Assembly: GCA_014529385.2 (NCBI GenBank)
Contig: CM043956.1
Coordinates: 63,988,620 to 64,052,619 of the forward strand
Origin: Adiantum capillus-veneris
Lineage: Eukaryota > Streptophyta > Polypodiopsida > Polypodiales > Pteridaceae
Length of the DNA: 64,000 bases
Direction: 5' to 3'
Shown: piece by piece, positions 1-11,389 of the stretch
How positions within the stretch are numbered: the stretch's first letter is position 1
Layout of the letters: every line of letters begins with the position of its first letter
Notes under the pieces: generated by a model
The model's database searches: none
What the model saw: the letters and a program-made list of their open reading frames with translations, nothing else
What the model was told of the DNA's origin: nothing
Translations under genes and position numbers: made by a program

Positions 1-219
1 GAGCCTCGGACTCCCTCGGAGTCTCTTCGAACTGGAGGGAGCGACCTCCGTTGACCTAGCGAGATGCCTCGTCCTTGCCATTTCAAAAGAACCCTAACGA
101 CACAACGCACTTGACTATAGATATGCATTAAGAGCATCACTATGTGTGCGGCAACCATTCACAACCAATACACAAGGAAGCAATGGTACATGCTTGCACG
201 AATGTGAAGCGTGGAATAA
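1..219. other. Unassigned flank
   Basis: No coding region or repeat was recognised. The last four bases, ATAA at 216-219, are duplicated at 1565-1568 and look like the target-site duplication of the element that follows. Confidence 0.4.
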
Positions 220-1564
220 CACTAGAATGGTAACCTAACAGGACATAAAAGTGTCCTTTCAAGGTTTTGAGAAAAAATTTCCAAAACCATAGTAGATCCA
301 CTCATTTTGAAAAATCCTTTCATGAGTTTATAGTTCAAGAACTACTACATATGGAAAAAATGAGAAACTTGTAAGTTTTCTCATCCCTTGGTCACTACAA
401 GCCTCCAAAGTTGATGGACCAGTGCATTTTGCCCAAAACAACAATTTCTTACGGTTGATTGCATATAAATAAGAGTGGGGATTTTTGTAGGACTTGAGAT
501 AAAATGCCCCATAACTTCAATGGGTTGGTGATCAAAACATATGGTTGCTTTTACCTCACTAATTTTTTTTTGGACAAAAACATAGGTACAAAAAAGTTGC
601 ATTTTTGCCATTCTGCTGACCTATCATCAAAGTTTCTATAGTCACGCTTAATACAGATAGTATATACATGTTTTCTTAGTTCCCTTTGGGCCTTTGGATT
701 CGAAAGGAGCCATGGAGCATGTCAAAAGGATAATGCATCTCTTACTAAGTGGAACCTTGGGGGCAATGATAAAGTGCTAAATACGTACAGCAAACATGAA
801 AAAATTGGGTTTAGCATTATGACCTCTAGAAACCCATAGAAACTACTCAATATCTAGCCAAGTTTGTAGTCTATGATTAGATATGGTTACTACCTACAAA
901 ATACGCACAATTGGCTTAAGAAACTAGCAATATTGAGAAAGTTATACTTGCTACTCTAAAATGTATCGTATTCTTCAGCAATCAAAAAACTCAACCATCA
1001 TCGTATACTATGCTATATAGCATAATAGGTCCCCTAAAACTCAAGGAACATTAGCTTTATGTTATACACTACACTTACACAATCAAAATTGAATTTGGAT
1101 ATCAAGAAAGCCACCAAAAAAATCATAAAAGTGCTAATTTTGGCAAAAAAACAGGATTATGCAATTCTTGTAAGCTGGTCATAACTTTCAATTTTAACAC
1201 TTAGCTCTCCCTACAAGCATCAAAACATGCTGAGAACTATGAAGGCCTAACCTCTAGACATCTAAATCTCACAAACATGAAGTTTAGAGTGGTATAGTTG
1301 CCAAAAATTGAAAAAAAAAGCAAAAATAGCACCCGTTTTTTCACACAATTTAGGTTCAAAAATGTTGTGCAAGAGTAAGGTTAATGGTGAGATCGATACT
1401 CCAAAAAAAATGTCAAGTTTTTTTTAGCTGATAAGGCAACTTTGTGGATATATAGCACCTGGAAATTCATTTTCATACTCTTCAAATAATTCAAGCAAAA
1501 TGGTCACTTAACAGGACACAAAAGTGTCCAAAGGACATAAAAGTGTCTTGTTACCATTCTAGTG
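220..1564. mobile_element. Non-autonomous TIR DNA transposon, 1,345 bp
   Basis: The ends are a perfect 15-bp inverted repeat, CACTAGAATGGTAAC at 220-234 and its reverse complement at 1550-1564. The element is flanked by ATAA on both sides (216-219 and 1565-1568). Just inside the ends are hairpin-forming motifs of the form GGACA(C/T)AAAAGTGTCC at 241-256, 1514-1529 and 1533-1548, which resemble subterminal transposase-binding repeats. The interior is AT-rich and has no open frame of note, so the element would depend on a transposase supplied elsewhere. The CACTA start suggests the CMC/CACTA group, but a 4-bp duplication is not usual for plant CACTA. Its ends also differ from those of the 8-kb CACTA element at 19172, so the superfamily is left open. 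Confidence 0.75.
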
Positions 1565-2112
1565 ATAAGAGGCGCAGCCCCATAGCCTCTTCTCCTTGAA
1601 TCAGAATGGCTTCATGCACTCCTCGTCTTTGACACCCTGCTATGACAAATGGCTCCTTTGCTGCTACGATCAGGCAACGCACGACAGTTCGCAACTGTCA
1701 AAATTATAGCACAAGATGGCGTTTTCAGCTCAGTACTTCACTGGCAGCGTAGGGCAAATTGCAGCAGTCTAAATTGCATCATAGAATAGCGTTTTCAGCT
1801 CAGCGCTGCCTGTTGACACATACCTACCTCATTCGACTTGCACTATGCGCTGCAAAATCGTGCACAGCATGCGCTACACATTTGACCCACAGTCATGTGC
1901 AGGCTTCCAGGCATGCGCATCCTTTAATAAAAAAAGTAGCATGCATCATTCCATGCAAACTGCACCATGAACTCGCCATTGGATGGCTTTTCCAAAAAGG
2001 ACTACACTCAAACTCACTCGCACCCTTACACTTTGAATTCTTCCCCGCTTTCGAGAGCTATTAACCATGTTTTCCCATTTTCCCCAGCTGGGTACCCCCT
2101 AGAAAGTACTAA
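1565..2112. other. Unassigned 550-bp stretch
   Basis: A short imperfect direct repeat (GCGTTTTCAGCTCAG) occurs at about 1721 and 1790. Nothing else was recognised; the small open frames here have no recognisable motifs. Confidence 0.4.
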
Positions 2113-2115
2113 TAA

Positions 2116-2287
2116 GGCTGGGTTCAGACGGGGGGCGACAATCCTGCTTTGAGCTCCAAGCTGCCACGCCCTCTAATTCACACTAGGCAAAGGAACATCA
2201 CTCTACGACAGATCTTTGGCGAATCAGGGAGGTTGGCACCTTCTTTCTCTCAACTGTCCACAATCCATGCTGAGCACAGGGTAGAAG

Positions 2288-2329
<42 letters not shown>

Positions 2330-2784
2330 TTTGCACGTGGGTCCAAAAATGGAGAAAGATTCTTGCATCCATTACACATGTGACAAGTTTACATAATGCT
2401 CCTTTCTCAAACTCTTTCGGCGCTTCTTCTGAACCTAACCAAAGGCCAGGTTCAGACAAGCTTGGTGGTAAGCTTTCAAGGTTGTTGGCTTGCCTCTAAC
2501 CCTCTGTTCACAAAAGTCGGCGGAACACAATATCACTGTTTTGGCAGGAGAGCGGTACAACAGTCAATGTTCCCCTAGTGGTAACGTGCTCATCGTTGGG
2601 CAAAGGTGAAGGTGGTTCAAAGTGCATGGCCCACATTTTGCATTAAAAAGCACTCGGTTGTGTATCTCTTCAGGGGGGTGGCCCAAAGGATGGTGCGTCT
2701 AGAGAGAAGCTCTGATTTTTTGGCTCAATCCACATGTGCCACGAAGGGCTCATCTCTCTTTTGCTAGCCCATCTGAACCCAGCC
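2116..2784. mobile_element. PIF/Harbinger-type (Tourist-like) MITE, 669 bp
   Basis: The left end GGCTGGGTTCAGA (2116-2128) is mirrored by TCTGAACCCAGCC at 2772-2784, and both ends are flanked by TAA (2113-2115 and 2785-2787). A 3-bp TWA target duplication with GC-rich ends starting GG is characteristic of PIF/Harbinger elements. A diverged copy of the end motif lies inside near 2442. There is no transposase gene. The open frames inside are artefacts of a 38-base poly-G run. Confidence 0.7.
2291..2328. repeat. Poly-G run of 38 bases
   Basis: An uninterrupted run of 38 G residues lies inside the MITE. Poly-glycine and poly-proline frames reading through it are artefacts. The exact length may be uncertain because such tracts are hard to sequence. 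Confidence 0.9.
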
Positions 2785-3063
2785 TAAGTCTTTTGGCTTT
2801 CCAATTTCATAAGGCTTTTCATCTTTTCTACTCTATTTTGGGTTGTGGCTAGATTGGCTCAGTGTGAACCCATGTCATCTAGCCTTGTGTGCTAGGATCC
2901 GTCACCCTATTAGTCATAGATTCCTTCACAATATAAATGGGTGCTTGCCATGGCCCATGGGGCAAGGCACGTTGAGTTGGGTTTCATTCTTGTCCACTTG
3001 TGTGTACATCACTGTGTGTAATCAATGTGAACTTCATTTAAACAGGGTGTGAACTGAGTGTGC

Positions 3064-3310
3064 ACCACACCAAAATTGGTGTGAGCTTGGGAGAGTATGT
3101 TTACCACACCAAATTTGGTATGAACTTGATGTACTAAGCATGAACTAGGTGTGAACTCATACGAGATGCATGATCTATAAATTAAACACACCCCTTGAAC
3201 ACACACATCTGAGATGACATGATCTATAAATTAAATACACTCCTTTGAACACACACATTTGAGACGATGTGATCTATAAATTGAACACACACACACACAC
3301 ACACACACCC
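3064..3310. repeat. Short tandem repeats and CA microsatellite
   Basis: Two copies of a roughly 38-bp unit (ACCACACCAAAATTGGTGTG-like) start near 3064 and 3102. They are followed by three copies of a 48-50-bp unit starting at 3163, 3211 and 3261, each containing GATCTATAAATT and an ACACAC run. The block ends in a pure CA tract at about 3284-3308. Confidence 0.75.
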
Positions 3311-3317
3311 CTTTTAA

Positions 3318-3545
3318 CCAGTATGTGATAGCTTAGTGATTAGAGTCAAACTCAACGGGGAGAGATTGATTGGGTTCATGCCTTGGATCCAAGACCCTTG
3401 GGAATCTTTTGCATTCTCTAGACAATCCACTAACGGTCACAATCAACCAAGGATCATGAGCCATTGATCCCACCTTCCAAGGGGAGGTGGGATTGACACT
3501 GATTGACACCTCCCAAGGTGTCAAATAGTGATCAGTGACACGGAA
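3318..3545 (+). repeat. Possible tRNA-derived SINE (RNA polymerase III boxes)
   Basis: TAGCTTAGTGAT at 3329-3340 resembles an A box and GGTTCATGCC at 3373-3382 resembles a B box, at a spacing compatible with an internal polymerase III promoter. No poly-A or simple 3' tail and no target duplication were identified. The call rests only on the two boxes. Confidence 0.25.
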
Positions 3546-3559
3546 GACGGTGGGTAGTT

Positions 3560-4681
3560 AGAGAGGTTTCTTGATTATCTTTCTCACAAACAATAGCCAC
3601 ATATAGGCGGCAGCCATGTTCTTCACCTTAGAGTCGGGGACTAGGGACCTCTGCGTGTGTCGTGATGATAGGCCTATGCATTTTTCGAGGGTACAATTGA
3701 CTTGTTGATCAAAGCCCGTCAGTGTTTCTATGCTAATTGAGTGGCATGGGTGCACATGATAACCAAAATATTTTGCAGATAGCGCTCGAGCATAGTCATG
3801 GCAGTGAGCAGCCCACTCTAGACCGTTCATGTTGGGTTAAAGGCAAATATGCCTCTGCCCTAGGTCGGACATCTGATGTCAGATGGCCCGCTAACTCACT
3901 AACCACTCACCCACAGAGAGTGCTCCTACTTCTCCCCCTTCCCACACGCATGGTGCACTCACAATTGGCATTAGAGCTTCAATCTGTCGACCTGCTTCCT
4001 ATTTCCAGCATGCGTGCACAAGATTAAGGTCTCGTCATAGCTTTTCTGTAACGCCTCTAAAGACTAGCATGAGTGCAAGTAGAGCCCATACTACCAACGT
4101 TGGTGGCTTCTGGCAGCCGAGAAGGTGGCAATATGCCCCCCTTGAGCTACACGAGGCACGTAGTGCACACACAAAGCAAGACCCGAGACAATAATGGATA
4201 AGGTCGGCTATGGAAGCTCAAAGCCATCGAGCTATGGCAGATTCTACATCGGTGGTTTTAACATTGGATTCCAGCCCGGATAATAGTCAAATCTCCGGCG
4301 CTTTGGGCTGAAAACTGTCGCCAATGGTGGACTGTTGCGGTGCGTCCTGTTGTGCCACCCAAACTAGAGCCTCGGGACAACTGAAATTTCAGCCTCATGA
4401 GTGGCAAGGAGAGCTGCTTCAGATGGACTGAATTGGGTGACTCAAGGCGACGCTCGCAATGGATAGTGGGAAGCCCAAGTAGGCTGAAAATTCAGCTTAT
4501 TGAGGGCGGACCCACTAGAGCCAATTTTGAGCACCTTTTGACTTCAACATTAGGCATTGGATTTTTGTTTTGGACGATTTCGACACCTTCGAGCACAATT
4601 AGACACTTTCGGTTGGGGGCGGAATTGGCATCAACTCCCGGCATCGGCACATCGACTCAAGAGTCTCACAAGCTCTTTGGC

Positions 4682-4724
<43 letters not shown>

Positions 4725-5391
4725 CCGCTAGTGGGAGGCAGAGCAAGCTTGAGATATTAGCAGCCATACCTGCCATGATTATATATATCCCTCATGTGGT
4801 TTCACAGACTTGTTTTCTGTGATTGTCAGCATAGTCGTGTCGGCCTATAGATACAGGTAGAGTTATATATTTCCCTTTGAAGAAGATTTCGTGTGTTCAC
4901 AAATGTTAAGCTCTCAGTGCGTTTTGAGAGCAGATTTGCATTGCCATATGTGTTTTTTTATGCTCTGATGTGTGACATCTATGGTTTGAGTTGCCCTAGC
5001 CTAGTTGGCTATCCCAGGTCTTGACAGTTTAAAGGTTTGTAAATGACAAGTACTTTGCAGATTATGGTTTTGTAGCCGTTCACAGGTGTGGGAAGTTTAT
5101 GATATAGCCTTTACGCGTATGGCACTGAGGAGTATGGTTTGAGCTTCGTTGAGAGCGTGTATCCCCATAAGTACTATTTGCATCACATGGTACCGGCTTA
5201 AGCGCATGTTCTACTACTTTTAGTAGCAACTTTTACCTCATATGTACGTTATATGCAACTCCTGCCATTGTATGCTTTTGTGGAGCCACTATTGGCATTT
5301 ACAGCAGTCTATCTATGTTTAGTGTCCCACTTTGGCATCTTGGATGCAATCTTTATGGTTGAGATTTTCATTGAGATTTTGCTTATTTTGT
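3560..5391. other. Unassigned region with a GA microsatellite
   Basis: No gene was recognised. A GA tract occupies 4684-4720. A sequence similar to a Copia primer-binding site (TTGGCATTAGAGC) occurs near 3964, but no paired LTR was found, so it is not called as an element. Confidence 0.4.
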
Positions 5392-5537
5392 AGGGGAAAC
5401 TATGTCTAATTTTCGCTAGATTCTTGCCATACATTGCATTTATCTATAGTCTTATTCTATGATGAGGGGAAACTATGTCCAATTTTCCCTAGATTCTTGC
5501 CATACATTGCATGTATCTATAGTGTTATTCTGTGATG
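5392..5537. repeat. Tandem duplication, 73-bp period
   Basis: Two adjacent copies (5392-5464 and 5465-5537) begin AGGGGAAACTATGTC and share the segment around TTCTTGCCATACATTGCAT, with a few substitutions between them. The duplication lies just upstream of Copia fragment A. Confidence 0.8.
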
Positions 5538-5594
5538 ATGTAGTGCTTGGTCACACTTTGAGTATTTACTCTCACTTTAATAGATTTTCTCAGT

Positions 5595-6443
5595 TGCCTC
5601 TTATCCGATTCAAGGAGTTGGAAAGATTGTGCTTATTGTTGCAAATGGCAGTTCTTTCACACTTGATGATGCATTGTATGTACCTAGGATCAAGAAGAAT
5701 CTTTTGTCTATATCTGCACTAACTAGACTTGGTCTTGTAGTCAAATTTGTGGATGACAGATGTACAGTACATGATCTCAGTTTTGGTGATGAAATTGTGG
5801 CATCTAGCATTTTATGTCATGGACTGTATAAGCTCTCTTTGTATGATAAGTGTGGACAGAATTCTGCAGATGTTGTTGTGGATTCAAAAGTTGTTTCAGA
5901 TGCAAAACTTTGGCATGTATGTTTTGGGCATCTAAATTTTGCAAGTTTGTTGCATTTGCAGAAATATGATATCGTTGCTTCTTTCCTTCCTCTTGAAGCA
6001 CCTATCAAACATGTTTGTGAAGGTTGTATTTGAGTAAGATGCAGCGTTCGGAGTTTCCAAAGGATGGTTTAGTTCGGGCTACATGCAGGTTGCAGCTTGT
6101 GCATAGTGATGTTTGTGGGCCCATGCAAACTCCGTCCTTGGGCATTACCTGTACTTCGTGACTTTCATTGATCATTACTCCATGCATGCATGGGTGTATC
6201 TGCTTAAAGCAAAGTCCGAAGTGTTATGTGCTTCAAGAAATTTTTGGCTATGGCTGAAAATGTCTCGAAATGTATATGTCTTATGAATTCAATGCATTGC
6301 TGGCTAGTCGTGGGATAAAACACCAATGTAAGTGCCGTGTTGCTAAGAGGAAAAACAGGTCACTTATGGAAATGGCATGATGTACGGTCAAAAGGCAAGA
6401 TTTGCCACATTCATTTTGGCTTGAGGCCATCATGTGTGCCACT
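5595..6443 (+). pseudogene. Copia fragment A (protease end, GAG-pre-integrase, partial integrase)
   Basis: The fragment encodes the end of the Copia protease region (NGSSFTLDDALYVP), a GAG-pre-integrase domain (LWHVCFGHLNFASL) and a decayed integrase. It aligns along its length with the complete Copia at 31668-36790. A TGA stop interrupts the frame at about 6031, directly after the HVCEGCI motif. The segment that holds the second integrase aspartate (SDRGGEY in the complete copy) is deleted. Both lesions are shared with fragment B at 8597. No LTR is attached. The right end is cut by a Gypsy LTR at 6446. Confidence 0.85.
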
Positions 6444-6445
6444 CC

Positions 6446-7142
6446 GTAATGGAAATGGCCTATGAACTTTGAGAATAGCGGAATTATGAGAATTAAAGAG
6501 AACATTTTGGTGAGACTACTTTGAGAACATAGAGGGTGAACTTATTTGATGGTAGCAACATAATCATAGTACTTAATTAACTTGGCATGAACAATAATTT
6601 TGCAAGAGAGAGAGTTTAGAGAACTTGACAACAATTAAGGATCAGATTTATGTGGATCCGCGGTCCCCCCTCCAATAGGCTTTTGTATTATAGATTCTCC
6701 CATCAAGAGAGACTTGGTACAATACAATCTTTGTGTTCCTTGTGACCTAGGTGATGCAATGAAGATGGAAAGCTTCATGTATCACGAGCATAACATAGAC
6801 TTTGTAAAAAGCATTAACTATCCCCAGCCTCAGTCCGAAGGCCTCAAACACCTTCAAAGGTGGAGAGAGCTAGTGGGGAATGAGGGTAGGGAAGAGGAAG
6901 AAGAAACATTCATAGGAGAAAGAAATAGTTACTCACTTATCATCACTCTTCTTTCTAGCATACATAATAGCATAGTAATGAAGATGGAGAAGATGGCAAG
7001 CTTAAGCATTGAAGCATGGCTCTTGGTTGGATTTGCATTCCATAGCCAAGAGTGTCAGTGTAGGCTCTCAACTTCTCTACTAGCTTGCAGAAGGAGATGG
7101 AGCTCTTGCACTTTTCACTTCACACAATGAGTGAGTGAGTGA

Positions 7143-7217
<75 letters not shown>

Positions 7218-8038
7218 AGGGGGGGGAGTATATCCCCCAAGCTAGCCCCTAGCTTCCTTGGTCAACCCCCTCTTTTAGCTCATGAAAGAAGCTCATGGAC
7301 CCCTGCAAGCTTGGCCAATCACATGCAGAGTGCATATCAAGCAAGCATGCTAGCCTTGGGACAAGTGTCCCCCTTTCCCCTTTGAGAGAGAGGACTTGAT
7401 AAATGCATAAACAATTAATCAAATCAAGTAAATTATCATTGGACCCCTTGGGAGGTTAACCAATAGCCTTTAGGCACACCATGAGAGCAACATGAAGAGG
7501 AGCTTCACAAGTGTCCTATTTGCTTTCTTTGTACCAAGCTTGCCTTGTGTGAAGGTGTGTTTATGTTCTATCTCTGGTCCCTAGAGGGCTCGCCCCCTCA
7601 TGAATAGGGATATGATTCGACTTTTTGAGAACCTTACCCTCAAGCACCTTAGTCATTAAGCACTTCAAGCACCTTAGTTAGCGAGCACAACAAGCACCTC
7701 AAGCACCTTAATCAGCAAGCACGACCAGCACCTCAAGCTTGGGCCGGGTTCCCACCTCAAGCACAGTCCTAGCTTGTCTAAGGTCAAAGGAATTTCAACA
7801 CTAACCTTTGGAGGTCTTTAATGAAGCTAACCCTAAGGTCTTTAAGCTCCATTAGCTAGCCTTGCTCTTTGACAGACCATCTCTCATTTGGACCCCTTTA
7901 CACTAGCCCCGTGTTGAGATAGATCTATAAGCACATGTCTATATTCTAACCCTTGTTCCTTGTTTATTTTCCCACATTAAATTATCAGTTTAAAATGAGA
8001 AAATCATTTGGGTTGGTTAGATATTAGATTTTATGACA
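6446..8038 (-). repeat. Gypsy LTR, minus orientation (3' LTR)
   Basis: This segment aligns with the LTR at 51050-52516 in the same orientation. Shared blocks include GAACATAGAGGGTGAACTTA and the region around GATGCAATGAAGATG. On the minus strand it begins TGTCATAAAATC, preceded by a purine-rich tract (complement of 8039-8053), which fits a 3' LTR after a polypurine tract. A GT microsatellite (7148-7216) and short open frames inside it are not genes. The promoter and poly-A signals were not resolved. Confidence 0.65.
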
Positions 8039-8040
8039 TT

Positions 8041-8595
8041 ACCTCTCTCTTGAAATCATAGTCGTCCTCGACTATGACGTAGAAGAGATAAATGTTTAGT
8101 CATTAGTCAATGTTTCTTAGCGGGTAGAGGATCCCTTTTACCCTACGACATATTTTCAAGATGGATGACTAATCCATTTGGTGCTTGGGAGACATAGCTG
8201 CCACAAGCATGTTTGCTCTTTAGTCCATTTCACTCTCCCAAATAGAGTGACAAATTCTACTTGGTGTTTGAGAGACGTCGTCATCACAAACATGATTCTA
8301 AGCATGCATACTATTTAAATTTATGCACAATAAAAAGAGAACTAGTCTTATAAGACAAAAACATTGTAGCATTGTAAGCATTGACAAGGTTCATAGTATC
8401 CTTAAGTTGTAATCCTTGCATCCATCTAGCATCTTCAAAAGGATAATTTTTGAACTTAATAAGATACCGCCGTATAATCTTACCACGTTGTAGTACCTTG
8501 TCTTCATGTCAAAGGATAGCTTCTAGTTGTAGCACCTCTTCTTGACCTTCGATTTTGGGAGTGTCTTAAATAACTGGTTCACTTGGTGGCTCACC
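8041..8595 (-). pseudogene. Gypsy integrase C terminus with chromodomain-like segment
   Basis: One minus-strand frame with a few stops reads PPSEPVI, then GQEEVLQLEAIL, KVLQRGKIIRRYLIKFKNYP and FEDARWMQ. This matches the end of chromovirus-type Gypsy integrases, where a chromodomain (…YLVKWKNYP.EDATWE…) follows the integrase core. The fragment lies just inside the 3' LTR at 6446-8038, as expected for the end of pol, and is presumably from the same element. It stops abruptly where Copia fragment B begins at 8597. Confidence 0.65.
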
Positions 8596-8596
8596 T

Positions 8597-9988
8597 GGGA
8601 TCAAGAAGAATCTTTTTTCTATATCTGCACTAGCTAGACTTGGTCTTGTAGTCAAATTTGTGAATGAGAGATGTACATTACATGATCTCAGTCTCGGTGA
8701 TGAAATTGTGGCATCTTGCATTTTATGTCATGGACTGTATAAGCTCACTTTGTATGATAAATGTGGACAGGATTCTGCAAATGCTGTTGTGGATTCAAAG
8801 GCAGTTTCATATGCAAAACTTTGGCATGCTCGTTTTGGGCATCTGAATTTTGCAAGTTTGCCGCATTTGCAAAATTATGATATCGTGGCTCCTTTGCTAC
8901 CTCTTGAAACACCTGTCAAACATGTTAGTGAAGGCTGTATTTGAGTAAGATGCAGCGTTCAAAGTTTCCGAAGGATGGTTCAGTTTGGGCTACATGCATG
9001 TTGCAGCTTGTGCATAGTGATGTTTGTGGGCCCATGCAAACTCCGTCCTTGGGCATTACCTGTACTTTGTGACTTTTCGTTGATTATTACTCCAAGCATG
9101 CATGGGTGTATCCACTTAAAGCAAAGTCCGAAGTGTTTATGTGCTTCAAGAAATTTTTTGCTATGGCTGAAAATGTCTTGAAATATATATTTCTTATGAA
9201 TTTAATGCATTGTTGGCTAGGCATGTGATAAAACACCAATGTACAGTTCCGTATACACCTCAGCAAAATAATGTTGCTAAGAGAAAAAACGGGTCACTTA
9301 TGAAAATGGCACGATGTACGGTCAAAAGACAAGTTTTGCCACACTCATTTTGGCTTGAGGCCATCATGTGTGCCACTTATGTACTTAATAGATGTCCTAC
9401 AAAAGCTTTGTAGTCTATGACTCCATATGAAGCATGGCATGATAGAAAGCCTTCTATTGAGCACATGCGTGTTTTTGGCTATTTGGCATATGCTTTGGTG
9501 CCACAAACCCAACGCAAAAAATGGATAAGGCTGTCAAGTGCATTTTTGTTGGTTATAGTGCTGAAAACAAGGTTACAAGTTGTATCATCCACAAACAAAG
9601 TGTATCTTGGTTTCAGAGGATGTAGTGTTTGTGGAAGCTTCTTTTCAATCCTTGTTGTCATGTACTAGAGACATACAGTAATGTAAGCTCACAAGACCTT
9701 TGTGATAGTTTATTGCCTATTTTTAGTGGTGGAAGTTTGAACGTAAATTGCAATGAGGCAATTGTATAGCCTATGGGGGTTTCAAAAAATGTTATAGATC
9801 AGCCTATTGCTGATGCAGATGTACATGATGTACTTGATGAGGAAAGGCTAAGAATGAGCAGGCTAGAGGTATGCCAAAATGGTTGGTGCATATTTTGCGT
9901 GATAGTAAATTGGATGCACTTTTATCTACTCGTACTCGTTCAGTTTCTCGCCATGCATCTTATGCATCAGATTGTTATGTTTTGGCTA
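8597..9988 (+). pseudogene. Copia fragment B, 5' portion (GAG-pre-integrase and integrase)
   Basis: The sequence starts inside the protease/pre-integrase segment (KNLFSISALARLGLVVKF) and includes LWHARFGHLNFASL, then a stop (TGA near 8942) at the same place as in fragment A. The integrase core lacks the second catalytic aspartate block but keeps PYTPQQNNVAKRKN and MTPYEAWHDRKPSIEHMRVF. It continues to the region before reverse transcriptase and is interrupted at 9989 by the left end of CACTA-1, right after the bases GGCTA. Multiple frameshifts make it non-functional. Confidence 0.85.
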
Positions 9989-10204
9989 CACTACAAGAGG
10001 CTATTCATATTAGCGACGCTCACACAGCGACGCTCAAAAAAAAAATTCCCGGCGTCGCTATGAGCGTCGCAAATTTACAAAGAAATTTGCGACGCTCATA
10101 GCGTCGCTCATAGCGACGCTGGCTGGGCTAAAAAAATAACCGAGCGCGCCCAAAAACTCAGATCTCAGATCTGAGTTTTTCGGCGCCCTCAAGCAAGGAG
10201 CAGG

Positions 10205-10246
10205 TAACGCTCTCCCTCTCTCTCTCTCTCTCTCTCTTTTTCTTCT

Positions 10247-10286
<40 letters not shown>

Positions 10287-10404
10287 AGAGGAAGGAGAGC
10301 CAGGTATGCTCCTTCCCTCTCCTCATTCTCATGTTCCCTTCCCCTCTTTCTCTCTCCCTCTCTCTCTCTCTCTCACACACACATACACACACACACATAG
10401 TGTT

Positions 10405-10442
<38 letters not shown>

Positions 10443-10680
10443 AACAAAAACAAAAACGCACACACACATACATAAACAAAGAATGCACACACACATTGAG
10501 AGAGGAAAAGAGAGAGAGAGCATGCATAAACAAAAAACGCACACATTGAGAGAGGAAAAGAGAGAGAGAACATGCATAAACAAAAAACGCACACATTGAG
10601 AGAGAAAAAGAGAGAGAAAACATGCATACGATCCAAAAAAACGCACACACATTGAGAGAGAAAGAGAGAGAAACTAATTT
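10205..10680. repeat. CT/CA/GA microsatellites and 50-bp minisatellite in CACTA-1 leader
   Basis: CT and CA tracts are followed by GA tracts, then by about three 50-56-bp units that begin ATTGAGAGAG at 10495, 10545, 10595 and 10651 and include CATGCATAAACAAAAAACGC. The same block is present in CACTA-2 at about 19380-19800, so it is part of the element. Long open frames across it on both strands are low-complexity artefacts. Confidence 0.85.
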
Positions 10681-11026
10681 AACGTCGTAGGAAACTAATT
10701 AAAATTAAAAGACCTAAAGATCTAGCCGACGAGGAGTTGAACTCAAGACCTATTATTCAAGAGGGAAATGGCATAATCAATCTATCATACTTGGCATGGG
10801 TGATAGAAAGGTTATACCATTTATCTCTTTTTATTGGCACACACATCCACACACGCACACACACACAAGAAGAAGAGAGTTATAACGTCGTAGGAAACTA
10901 TCTTAAAAGACGTTAAAGATTAGGTTATATGTAGACTTACATTAAATTAGATTTAGGTTTATTTTTAACTAGATTTACGTTTATTTACGCTAGATTTAGA
11001 TTTACGTTATATTAGATTAGATTTAG

Positions 11027-11389
11027 GTCTCCATAGACTGCGATGCCTGCATGAAGCGGGTGAAGAAAGCCCTCAATGGAATATAGGGTATTGCTGCCTT
11101 TACTCATGGTGGGCTCCGTCGATCCAAAAGTAATGGTGAAATGTCTTCAGAAGATAGGGAAGAAGGTGGATCTTCAGGGCGGCAAGAGTCACTACATCCC
11201 CGACACAATGACCATCTAGACAACCTCTAGTCATTCAACAGCAACTTCAAAGGTAGTAACAAGAGCAAGAACGGTCTAAAGGGCCTATTGCTGTCGTCAG
11301 ATGTGGATGGGGATGAGGCAGCGTCACCGCCGGAAGTTAACTCTCACATCTTTAGTGATGAGAATGCCAACTCTTGCCGAGTTATGTGA
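11027..11389 (+). pseudogene. Captured HIPP (heavy-metal-associated isoprenylated plant protein) fragment, CACTA-1 copy
   Basis: One frame from 11027 reads VSIDCDACMKRVKKALNGI, an HMA metal-binding domain with the CxxC pair, then meets a TAG. A second frame gives GSVDPKVMVKCLQKIGKK, which matches the end of the HMA fold. Downstream frames give NFKGSNKSKNGLKG and finish FSDENANSCRVM before TGA at 11387-11389. CRVM fits a CaaX prenylation box, and this tail is typical of HIPP proteins. The order HMA, basic linker, CaaX is preserved but the frame is broken, so it is a pseudogene carried by the transposon. The family assignment is from remembered motifs; the capture is an inference from the same block occurring in both CACTA copies. 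Confidence 0.7.

Noticed and set aside
3829-3975. Possible short LTR followed by a tRNA-Met-like primer site (TTGGCATTAGAGC)
   Set aside because: No partner LTR or polypurine tract was found; the primer match alone is too weak.
10189-10650. Open frames of 70-150 codons on both strands through CT/GA/CA repeats (also 19329-19790, 46426-46756, 51496-51909)
   Set aside because: They consist of Ser/Leu, Arg/Glu or Cys/Val dipeptide runs dictated by microsatellites, with no protein motif.
10725-10800. tRNA-like segment in the CACTA leader (complement has a GTTCAACTC B-box-like word)
   Set aside because: No convincing A box, acceptor pairing or anticodon arm; it occurs in both CACTA copies as ordinary element sequence.
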